Shown in pieces: positions 49,088 to 56,144 of a stretch of 64,000 nt of DNA. Origin of the DNA: Streptomyces sp. NBC_00341 (GTDB lineage Bacteria > Actinomycetota > Actinomycetes > Streptomycetales > Streptomycetaceae); assembly GCF_041435055.1 (NCBI RefSeq), contig NZ_CP108002.1:3100001-3164000 (forward strand), written 5' to 3'. Numbering within the stretch: the stretch's first letter is position 1; the number at the start of each line of letters is the position of its first letter. The position numbers and the translations under genes were made by a program. The notes beneath the pieces were generated by a model. That model did no database searches. It saw nothing but the letters and a program-made list of their open reading frames with translations, and was not told the origin of the DNA.

Positions 49088-49390
49088 ATGGCGAGGATTC
49101 CGGCAACGGCAGTGGCGGCGAGCGGGCTGGTCGGCGGCTACGCGGTGGCGCGGTGGACCAGGAAGCGGCCGCTGGGCGGCGTCGCCCTGGCCGCGGCGGG
49201 CACCGCGGCGGCGTACGAGTGGAACCGGCGGGCCGGGACGCGCGCCGCCGTCGGGCTGACCACCGCGTACGTCGCCGCCTTCGCCGGATCGCACCCGCTC
49301 GCCAAGCGGATCGGTGCCTGGCCCGCGGTCTTCACCGTGGCGGGCACGGTGGCCGCCGCGTCCTGGGCGGTCACGCGGCGCGCGGCCTGA
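49088..49390 (+). CDS. Small membrane protein
   Basis: A 100-residue protein with about three hydrophobic segments (TAVAASGLVGGYAVARW, GVALAAAGTAAAYEW, GLTTAYVAAFAGSHPLAKRIGAWPAVFTVAGTVAAASWAVTRR). The ATG at 49088 is preceded by GAAGGTGG; a GTG at 49073 would add five residues. It is divergent from the MFS/TetR operon. No family is recognised; similar Ala/Gly-rich small membrane proteins are common in streptomycetes. Confidence 0.72.
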   Translation: MARIPATAVAASGLVGGYAVARWTRKRPLGGVALAAAGTAAAYEWNRRAGTRAAVGLTTAYVAAFAGSHPLAKRIGAWPAVFTVAGTVAAASWAVTRRAA

Positions 49391-49475
49391 GCGGCGCCTT
49401 CCGGGGGGCGGGGCGCGGGGCGGGGCCCCGGGGGGACCGGGCGAGGCGCGGGTGAGCCCGTCCGGGGAGCCGGTT

Positions 49476-49496
49476 GTCCTCAATCGCCGGACGGGC
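49476..49496. repeat. Third copy of the dispersed 21-bp repeat, reversed
   Basis: The 21-mer is the exact complement of the elements at 2670-2690 and 2700-2720. A degenerate copy follows directly (GGCCGGCGGACGGGCTT near 49504-49520). It lies between the small membrane protein and DUF445 genes. Confidence 0.85.
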
Positions 49497-49553
49497 TTGA
49501 TTTGGCCGGCGGACGGGCTTGGTGGGCCCGCCGACGGGCGTACCTGAGCCGCC

Positions 49554-50930
49554 TCAGCCTCCCAGCGCTCGGGACACCGAATAGATCGCCAGGCCCGCCA
49601 GCGCGCCCACGACCGTGCCGTTGATGCGGATGAACTGCAGGTCGCGGCCGATGTGGGCCTCGATCTTCTTCGATGTCTGGTCCGCGTCCCAGCCGGCCAC
49701 CGTGTCGCTGATCAGCGACGTGATCTCCGTCCGGTACGTCGTGACGACGTACACCGCCGCGTCCTCCAGCCAGCCCTCCAGCTTCGCCTGGAGGCGGCCG
49801 TCGGTCGCCAGGCGGGCGCCCAGGGACATCAGGGAGGCACGGGCGCGCAGCCGCAGTTCGCTCTGCTCGTCCTCTGCCGCCGCGATGACCATCGTGCGGA
49901 CCGAGGACCAGGCGGACGCGATGACGTCCTGCACCTCGCCGCGCCCCAGCACCTCCGACTTCAGCCGCTCCACCCGGGCCCTGGTCTCCGAGTCCGTCTG
50001 GAGGTCGGCCGCGAAGTCCGTCAGGAACGTGTCGATCGAGCCGCGCGCCGGATGCCCCGGCATGTCGCGCATCTCCGTGAGGAAGCGCAGCAGCTCCTTG
50101 TAGACCCGCTCCCCCACCCGCTTGTCCACGAACCGCGGGGTCCAGCCCGGCGCGCCGCCCTGCACCGCGTCCATCACCGAGTCGCCGTGCAGCACCAGCC
50201 AGTCGTGAGCCCGGACACACACCAGGTCCACCACCTTGCGGTGGCCGCCGTCCGCGACGACCTTCTCCAGCATCTTGCCGAGACCCGGACCGATCTCCGC
50301 CGCGTTCGCCCGCCGGGTGATCGCCTCACCCACCACGGCCTGCACATCCGAGTCGCGCAGCACCGTCAGCGCACCGCGCAGCGCGGTCGACAGCTCGGCC
50401 GTGACCCGGTCCGCGTGGGCCGGTTCCGCGAGCCACGCACCGAGCCTGCCGCCGATGCCGAGGGAGTGGATCCGGTCCCGTACGACATCACCCGACAGAA
50501 AGTTCTCGCCCACGAAGGAACCGAGTGAGGCTCCAAGCTGGTCCTTCTTCGTGGGAATGATGGCGGTGTGCGGAATCGGCAGGCCGAGCGGACGCTTGAA
50601 GAGCGCCGTGACGGCGAACCAGTCGGCCAGCGCACCCACCATGCCCGCCTCGGCGGCCGCGGCGACGAAGCCCGGCCAGCCGCCCACCCCCTCGTTCTTC
50701 GCCCAGGTGGCAAGGACGTACACCAGCGCGACCAGCAGAAGGAGGCCCGTGGCCGTGGTCTTCATCCGCCGTACGCCGCGCCGCTTCTCCTCGTCCGCGG
50801 CGGTGTACGAGAACGAGGCCAGGGAGGCCGGGCGGCGGCTGCCCGCACCCCTGCCCCCCGGGCCCGCGCTCCCGCCCGTCTGCGCACCGGCCTCCCGCTC
50901 GCCGGGTCCGGTGCCTTCGATCCGTTCCAT
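49554..50930 (-). CDS. DUF445 domain membrane protein
   Basis: A 458-residue protein of the DUF445/YjiN family. After a Gly/Pro-rich N-terminus there is one span (TGLLLLVALVYVLATW) and then the conserved EAGMVGALADWFAVTALFKRPLGLPIPHTAIIPTKKDQLGASLGSFVGENFLSGDVVRDR motif, followed by a long helical region and a C-terminal span (INGTVVGALAGLAIYSVSRAL). ATG at 50930 has GGTGGAG upstream; an in-frame GTG lies 9 bp earlier. Function in membrane or envelope stress is suspected in the family but not shown. Confidence 0.9.
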   Translation of the reverse strand: MERIEGTGPGEREAGAQTGGSAGPGGRGAGSRRPASLASFSYTAADEEKRRGVRRMKTTATGLLLLVALVYVLATWAKNEGVGGWPGFVAAAAEAGMVGALADWFAVTALFKRPLGLPIPHTAIIPTKKDQLGASLGSFVGENFLSGDVVRDRIHSLGIGGRLGAWLAEPAHADRVTAELSTALRGALTVLRDSDVQAVVGEAITRRANAAEIGPGLGKMLEKVVADGGHRKVVDLVCVRAHDWLVLHGDSVMDAVQGGAPGWTPRFVDKRVGERVYKELLRFLTEMRDMPGHPARGSIDTFLTDFAADLQTDSETRARVERLKSEVLGRGEVQDVIASAWSSVRTMVIAAAEDEQSELRLRARASLMSLGARLATDGRLQAKLEGWLEDAAVYVVTTYRTEITSLISDTVAGWDADQTSKKIEAHIGRDLQFIRINGTVVGALAGLAIYSVSRALGG

Positions 50931-51074
50931 CCACTCCACCCGTCCGCGTACGCATCGTCCCCCGACGCCCCGTACGCATTGTCCTTACCCGACCTACTCC
51001 CGGGCCGCACGTTGAGTTCCCCGCGCCCTGCCGCATCATGGAACCGGCCCACGAACAGAGGAGAAACACCGCCC

Positions 51075-52319
51075 ATGCCCAGGCGCCAGGGGTACGCCCT
51101 GCTCATAGCTCTCGTGACCGGCACCGCCGCGCTCGCCGCCGTCGTGGCGTTCGCCGGCTCGATGCTGTTCTCCGGGCCCCGGGCGAAGGCCTCCGCGTCC
51201 GCCGCGCCGCAGAGCACGGGCCGCCCGCCCGCGGCCCCGGCCCGCTCCGCCGGGCTCTGGCTCGCCACCTGGGCGGCCGCACCCGTCCTCGGCGCTCCCG
51301 ACCCGAACCACGACCAGGACCTGACCCACCGCACCATCCGCAACGTCGTTCACACCAGCATCGGCGGCAACGCGGCCCGCGTCACCCTCTCCAACCTCTT
51401 CGGTACCCAGCCGCTGCTGATCGACAACGTCACCGTGAACACCCGCCCGGTGACCTTCCGCGGCGCCCCGGCCACCACCGTCGCCGCGGGCGCGAAGATC
51501 GTCAGCGACCCCGTCGTCGTCCCGGTCGCCGCCGACGCCGACCTCGTCGTCACCCTGCGCACCCCCCACGCGAGCGGACCGGTCACGGCACACCCCAACA
51601 GCCACCAGAGCTCCTACCTGGAGACCACGAAGGGCACCTGGCGCAGCACCGCCTGGCGCTACCTCACCGCCGTGGACGTGCGCAGCACGACCGCCACCGG
51701 AACCGTCGTCGCGCTCGGTGACTCGCTCACCGCCGGGACCGGCTCCACCACCGACGCGAACAGCCGCTGGCCCGACGTCCTCTCCGACCGGCTGAACGGC
51801 CGCTACGCGGTGGTCAACCAAGGCATCGGCGGCAACCGCATCCTGCACGACGGCATCGGGCCCCGCGCCCTGGACCGCTTCCAGCGCGACGCGCTGGACA
51901 TCAGCGGCGCGAAGACCGTCATCATCGCCCTCGGCATCAACGACGTGCAGGGCTTCCCGCAGCAGACGGACCCGCGGCGGATCACGGACGCCCTGCGCGG
52001 CATGACGCAGCGGGCCCACGCGCGCGGGATGCGGGTCGTCGGCGCGACCCTGATGCCGTACAACGGCTACCGCAGCTGGACCCCCGCCCAGGACGCCGTA
52101 CGCAACCGGGTCAACGAGACGATCCGGGCCGGCGGGGTCTTCGACCAGGTCCTGGACTTCGACCGCGACATGCGCGACCCGGGCCACCCGTACCGGCTGA
52201 ACCCCGCCTACGACTGCGGTGACCACCTCCACCTGAACGACGCGGGCTACCAGCGCCTGGGCTCCCTGGTGGACCTGGCCGACCTGGTGAGCGTCCGGCC
52301 GTCGTCCGACGCGCTGTAA
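51075..52319 (+). CDS. Secreted SGNH/GDSL hydrolase
   Basis: A 414-residue exported esterase/lipase. The N-terminus is a signal or anchor (LLIALVTGTAALAAVVAFAGSMLFSG). An N-terminal beta domain of ~120 residues (LATWAAAPVLGAPDPNHDQDLTHRTIRNVVHTSIGGNAARVTLSNLFGTQPLL) precedes the catalytic domain. Block I is GDSLTAG with Ser217, block II GIGGNR, block III GIND, and block V D-H-L-H with Asp383 and His386. A GAGGAGA ribosome site is upstream. The fold covers carbohydrate esterases and lipases; substrate unknown. Confidence 0.93.
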   Translation: MPRRQGYALLIALVTGTAALAAVVAFAGSMLFSGPRAKASASAAPQSTGRPPAAPARSAGLWLATWAAAPVLGAPDPNHDQDLTHRTIRNVVHTSIGGNAARVTLSNLFGTQPLLIDNVTVNTRPVTFRGAPATTVAAGAKIVSDPVVVPVAADADLVVTLRTPHASGPVTAHPNSHQSSYLETTKGTWRSTAWRYLTAVDVRSTTATGTVVALGDSLTAGTGSTTDANSRWPDVLSDRLNGRYAVVNQGIGGNRILHDGIGPRALDRFQRDALDISGAKTVIIALGINDVQGFPQQTDPRRITDALRGMTQRAHARGMRVVGATLMPYNGYRSWTPAQDAVRNRVNETIRAGGVFDQVLDFDRDMRDPGHPYRLNPAYDCGDHLHLNDAGYQRLGSLVDLADLVSVRPSSDAL

Positions 52320-52335
52320 GGAACGGGCGCCGCAA

Positions 52336-52434
52336 GACGGGGCGAGGGACGGGGCGAGGGCACGCGGGACGGCAGGACGGGGGGACGGCAGGACGGGGGG
52401 ACGGCGGGACGGCAGGACGGCGGGACGGGGCCGG
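52336..52434. repeat. G-rich GGACGG(C/G) tandem repeat
   Basis: A tandem array of GGACGGCA/GGACGGGG-like units, mostly 7-9 bp, lies between the convergent SGNH and DUF1707 genes. The plus strand has many GGG and GGGG runs and could form G-quadruplexes. No gene. Confidence 0.85.
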
Positions 52435-52444
52435 GGCGTTGGGG

Positions 52445-53143
52445 CTACTTGCCCTTCCCCCCGCCCCCGTCGCCCTTCTCCAGCCGGCCGCGCGAGCGCT
52501 CCGCCTCCCGCAGCCGCTGCTTCTCCGCCTTGCTCCGCTTGCGCTCCACGCCGACGCCGCCCATCAGCGCGAAGCCGGTGACCCGCACCCGGGGCGAGTC
52601 CGGGGCCGGGAAGCCCTCGTCCTTCGTGTTCTCCCCGAAGCCGCCCATCACGCCGATGCCCCGGACCTCGACATTCAGGTCCGGCGGGACCGTCACCTGC
52701 ATACCGCCCATGAACGCGAAGCAGCGGATGACCACCTCGCGGTCCTCGAAGTTCGCCTCGCGCAGATCGATCTCACCACCGCCCCACATCGCGAACGCGG
52801 TGAACTTCCGGCCGACCGTCCAGTTGCCCCGGCGGCTGAACCCGCCCCAGAACGCGAAGGCGCCGCCCGATGTCGCGGGCGTGCCCACCCGGTCCGACCA
52901 GCGGGCCATCGAACCGGTTCGGGGCTGCCCCGCGGCCACCGGCGCCACCGCCGCGCCGACGGCCGGAAGATCGCGGACGATCGGTTCCAACTCCCCGTGC
53001 GTGCGGGCCTTGTAGGCGGCGTCGAGGCGCTGCTCGAACTCCTCCATCTCCAGCCGGCCCTCGGCCACCGCCTCGCGCAGGATCTCGGCGATGCGTTCAC
53101 GCTCGGCGTCGGAGGCGCGCATGTCAGGAAGTTCGCTACTCAT
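52445..53143 (-). CDS. DUF1707 (SHOCT-like) protein with C-terminal LiaF-like domain
   Basis: A 232-residue cytosolic protein. Residues ~5-60 are DUF1707 (DMRASDAERERIAEILREAVAEGRLEMEEFEQRLDAAYKARTHGELEPIVRDLP). The C-terminal part is a beta-rich repeat resembling the DUF2154/LiaF C-terminus (FAMWGGGEIDLREANFEDREVVIRCFAFMGGMQVTVPPDLNVEVRGIGVMGGF, then GFALMGGVGVERKR), with the recurrent F-x-x-x-G-G motif. ATG at 53143. Members are regulators or scaffolds of membrane stress, unproven. The tail is basic. Confidence 0.88.
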   Translation of the reverse strand: MSSELPDMRASDAERERIAEILREAVAEGRLEMEEFEQRLDAAYKARTHGELEPIVRDLPAVGAAVAPVAAGQPRTGSMARWSDRVGTPATSGGAFAFWGGFSRRGNWTVGRKFTAFAMWGGGEIDLREANFEDREVVIRCFAFMGGMQVTVPPDLNVEVRGIGVMGGFGENTKDEGFPAPDSPRVRVTGFALMGGVGVERKRSKAEKQRLREAERSRGRLEKGDGGGGKGK

Positions 53144-53183
53144 AGCGCGCAGCCTATTGAACGGCCGGGCTTCCGTCACCGGA

Positions 53184-54278
53184 CTACCTGCCCGAAGCCG
53201 GCCCCGCAGGCGCCTCCGTGACCGGTTCCTCGGCCGGTGTATTGGCCGGATTCCTGGCCGGTTCCTTGGCCGGTTCCTTGGCCGACGCGTACATCTTGGC
53301 GATCACGGCCTCGATATCGGGCTCCCGCACCGAGAGGTCCACCATCGGGTACTCCGCGGCGATCCGTGCCACCAGGGGCGCCGCGGACGCGGACGCCGGG
53401 AACGCCAGCCACTGCCGCGGCCCCTCCACCTTCACGGTGCGCACCGAGGGCTCCGACTCCAGCCGGATGGGCGGGAGTTCGCGTTCCAGGTCGACCACCA
53501 GCGTCCGCTCACTCTCCCCCACCTCGTGCAGGCCGGACAGCGCACCGTCGTACATCAGACGGCCGTGGTCGATCACCATCACCCGCTTGCACAACTGCTC
53601 GATGTCCGTCAGATCGTGGGTGGTGAGCAGCACCGTCGTACCGCGCTCCGCGTTCAAGTCCCGCAGGAATCCACGCACCTTGGCCTTCGACACCACATCG
53701 AGGCCGATCGTCGGCTCGTCCAGGTACAGCACCTCGGGATCGTGCAGCAGGGCCGCCGCGATGTCGCCGCGCATCCGCTGCCCCAGCGAGAGCTGCCGCA
53801 CCGGTACCTCCAACAGCTCCTCCAGGTCGAGGAGTTCGACGCAGCGCTCCAGGTTGGCCCGGAAGCGGGCGTCCGGGACCCGGTACATCCGGTGGACCAG
53901 CCGGTAGGAGTCGCGCAGCGGCAGGTCCCACCAGAGCGTGGTGCGCTGCCCGAACACCACGCCGATCCGGTGCGCCAGCCTCGTACGCTCCCGCGAGGGG
54001 TCGATGCCCGCCACCCGCAGCGAACCGCCGCTCGGGGTGAGGATGCCCGTCAGCATCTTGATCGTCGTGGATTTCCCCGCCCCGTTCGGACCGATGTAGC
54101 CGACCATCTCACCGCGCTCCACCCGGAAGCTGATGCCGTCGACGGCCCGCACCTCGCGGCGTTCGCTGCGCAGGAAGCCCGTACGGCGGCGGACGTCGAA
54201 CACCTTCTCCAGTCCGTCCAGCTCGATGAACCCGTCGCCGGTACCGCCTCCGGTGTCACTGCCGCTGCCCACGCCCAT
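53184..54278 (-). CDS. ABC transporter ATP-binding protein (DUF990-type exporter)
   Basis: A 364-residue ATPase. Walker A is GPNGAGKST, the Q-loop is in GVVFGQRTTLWWDLP, signature LSLGQRMRG, Walker B VLYLDEPTIGLD, and H-loop TTHDLTD. The DLTD..QLCKRVMVIDHGRLMYDG ending and C-terminal ~90 residues are typical of ABC-2 exporters of this group. The extreme C-terminus has KEPAKEPARNP repeats. ATG at 54278 is chosen; the frame is open further upstream. It is the last gene of a permease-permease-ATPase unit. Probably a drug or small-molecule exporter. Confidence 0.9.
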   Translation of the reverse strand: MGVGSGSDTGGGTGDGFIELDGLEKVFDVRRRTGFLRSERREVRAVDGISFRVERGEMVGYIGPNGAGKSTTIKMLTGILTPSGGSLRVAGIDPSRERTRLAHRIGVVFGQRTTLWWDLPLRDSYRLVHRMYRVPDARFRANLERCVELLDLEELLEVPVRQLSLGQRMRGDIAAALLHDPEVLYLDEPTIGLDVVSKAKVRGFLRDLNAERGTTVLLTTHDLTDIEQLCKRVMVIDHGRLMYDGALSGLHEVGESERTLVVDLERELPPIRLESEPSVRTVKVEGPRQWLAFPASASAAPLVARIAAEYPMVDLSVREPDIEAVIAKMYASAKEPAKEPARNPANTPAEEPVTEAPAGPASGR

Positions 54279-54307
54279 GTCCGATGCCCCGCCCCGCTCG
54301 ATGATCG

Positions 54308-55177
54308 TCAACTTCCCGTACTCCGATACGCCCGCAGACCCGCACGCCAGGCCAGGCCCGCGACCACCCAGCACAGCGCCGCCACCACCGGCGGCAGGAA
54401 CGCCACCCGGTCCGGCAGGTCCAGCGGATACGGCCGGCCCAGCACGTACAGCGCCGGCAGCCAGTTCACGAACGCCAGCGGCACGACGAACGTGACCCCG
54501 CGCACCAGGTCCTTCGCGAAGACCGTCGGCGGGTACTGGAGCAGCGTGTTGCCCCCGTACGTGAAGGAGTTCTGCACCTCGGAGGCGTCCTGCGCGAAGA
54601 ACTGGAACGCCGCCCCCGCCACGAACACCGCACCGAAGATCGCCGCCCCGCTCAGCAGCATCAGCGGCACCATCAGGACCCGCGCGGCGGTCCAGTCGAT
54701 GTCCAGGGTCACCAGCGCATAGCCCAGCACCAGCGCCCCCTGCGTGATCCGCCCCAGCCTGCGCAGCGCGAACCGGTCCGCCGCCACCTGAGCCAGCACC
54801 GGAACCGGCCGCACCAGCAGGGTGTCCAGCGTCCCGTCCCGCACCCGCCGGCCCAGCCGGTCCATCGAGCCCATCACCAGATCCGCCAGGCCGAACGCCG
54901 TGCCCGCGGCCCCGTACAGCAGGGCGATCTCCGGCAGCGTGTATCCGCCCAGCACGTCCACGTGCGAGAACATCAGCATGATCGCGACGAAGTCGAACGC
55001 CGTCGCCGCGAAGTTGCCGAACGCCGTCATCACGAACGACGCCCGGTACGCCATCGTCGAGCGCAGCCACATCGCGGCGATCAGCCCGTACGCCCTGACC
55101 CCGTCAACCACCCGCGACCGGGGCTCGAACACCGCGACGGGCGGCTCCGCCTCCACCGTCTCCAGCACCTCAGCCAC
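54308..55177 (-). CDS. ABC-2 family permease (DUF990/ABC2_membrane_6), second subunit
   Basis: A 289-residue membrane protein with about six spans. It contains DVLGGYTLPEIALLYGAAGTAFGLADLVMGSMDRLGRRVRDGTLDTLLVRPVPVLAQVAADRFALRRLGRITQG, the family's conserved region (G-T-L-D-x-x-L-x-R-P). GTG at 55177 overlaps the preceding permease stop by 8 bp. It forms the exporter channel together with the gene upstream. Substrate unknown. Confidence 0.88.
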   Translation of the reverse strand: MAEVLETVEAEPPVAVFEPRSRVVDGVRAYGLIAAMWLRSTMAYRASFVMTAFGNFAATAFDFVAIMLMFSHVDVLGGYTLPEIALLYGAAGTAFGLADLVMGSMDRLGRRVRDGTLDTLLVRPVPVLAQVAADRFALRRLGRITQGALVLGYALVTLDIDWTAARVLMVPLMLLSGAAIFGAVFVAGAAFQFFAQDASEVQNSFTYGGNTLLQYPPTVFAKDLVRGVTFVVPLAFVNWLPALYVLGRPYPLDLPDRVAFLPPVVAALCWVVAGLAWRAGLRAYRSTGS

Positions 55178-56027
55178 CCTGGACCACCACCCTCCGCGTC
55201 GCCGCCGACTGCATCAGCCGCCCGACGAGCAGCAGCGCCAGCGCCCAGCCCGCCTGGAACCCGTACGCGCGCACCAGGCTCCAGCCCGTGCGCTTGCCCA
55301 GGAACACATCGGCCGGCACCTGGAGCAGCGCCGACCACGGCAACGCCCGCGCCACCTCGCCCAGCAGCCCCGGGAACAGGTTCAGCGGCAGCAGCAGCCC
55401 GGAGAAGAACATCCCCGCCAGGAACGCGATCTGCGCCGCCCCCGCCCCGTCCATCAGCCAGAACGCGGACAGCGCCACCAGATAGCGGATCGCGAAACTC
55501 ACCACGACGCCCAGCGCCACGGAGACCAGGAACGCCGGCCAGATCCCCGGCGACGTGGGCAGCGCCAGCTCGAAGGCCATGGAGCCCAGCAGCATCGGCA
55601 CGATGCCGCGCCCCAGCAGGTGGAACGCGGCACGGCCCAAGTCACCTGCCAGCCACCACAGTTGGAGATCGATCGGCCGGTAGAGATCGACCGCGACATC
55701 GCCGGTACGGATCCGCTCCATCAGCTCGTCCTCGAAGCCGCCGCCCATCATCGCGCACGTCATCAGCAGCGCCTGGCCCAGCCATACGTACGTGAGCGCC
55801 TGCGGCATGTCGTAGCCGCCGAGCTGCGGACGCTCGTCCCACAGGGCCACATACGTGTACGCCATGATGAAGCCGAAGACGGTGTTGGTGAAGATCCCCG
55901 CGACCGTCGCGATCCGGTACGTGGCATAGCGCCGGAACCCGCCCGCCGCCACCACCGCATAGAGCCGCACCGCACCCCCACCCCCCGCCGCCTGTGACGC
56001 CGCCCGGCACTCGGCACCAAAGCGCAC
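55170..56027 (-). CDS. ABC-2 family permease (DUF990/ABC2_membrane_6), first subunit
   Basis: A 285-residue membrane protein with about six spans and the family's ATYRIATVAGIFTNTVFGFIMAYTYVALWDERPQLGGYDMPQALTYVWLGQALLMTCAMMGGGFEDELMERIRTGDVAVDLYRPIDLQLWWLAGDLGRAA region (G-D-V-A-x-x-L-x-R-P). GTG at 56027. It is the first gene of the unit, divergent from the PBP gene. The palindrome at 56077-56094 lies between the two promoters. Confidence 0.88.
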   Translation of the reverse strand: MRFGAECRAASQAAGGGGAVRLYAVVAAGGFRRYATYRIATVAGIFTNTVFGFIMAYTYVALWDERPQLGGYDMPQALTYVWLGQALLMTCAMMGGGFEDELMERIRTGDVAVDLYRPIDLQLWWLAGDLGRAAFHLLGRGIVPMLLGSMAFELALPTSPGIWPAFLVSVALGVVVSFAIRYLVALSAFWLMDGAGAAQIAFLAGMFFSGLLLPLNLFPGLLGEVARALPWSALLQVPADVFLGKRTGWSLVRAYGFQAGWALALLLVGRLMQSAATRRVVVQGG

Positions 56028-56076
56028 GAGCCTAGTCCAGCCGGGGCAGCCGCCGCGACCGCTTTTCGGGGGCAGA

Positions 56077-56094
56077 TCCGGTGGTTATACCGGA
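56077..56094. promoter_or_regulatory. Inverted repeat between PBP and ABC promoters
   Basis: TCCGGT and its complement ACCGGA are separated by GGTTAT. It lies 50 bp before the PBP ATG and 50 bp before the permease GTG. It may be a shared operator. GGTTATACC inside it is also symmetric. Confidence 0.55.
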
Positions 56095-56144
56095 GAAAAG
56101 GGCACTATGGGGGAACTGACCGCGGCCGAGGAGTCTGCACCGAC

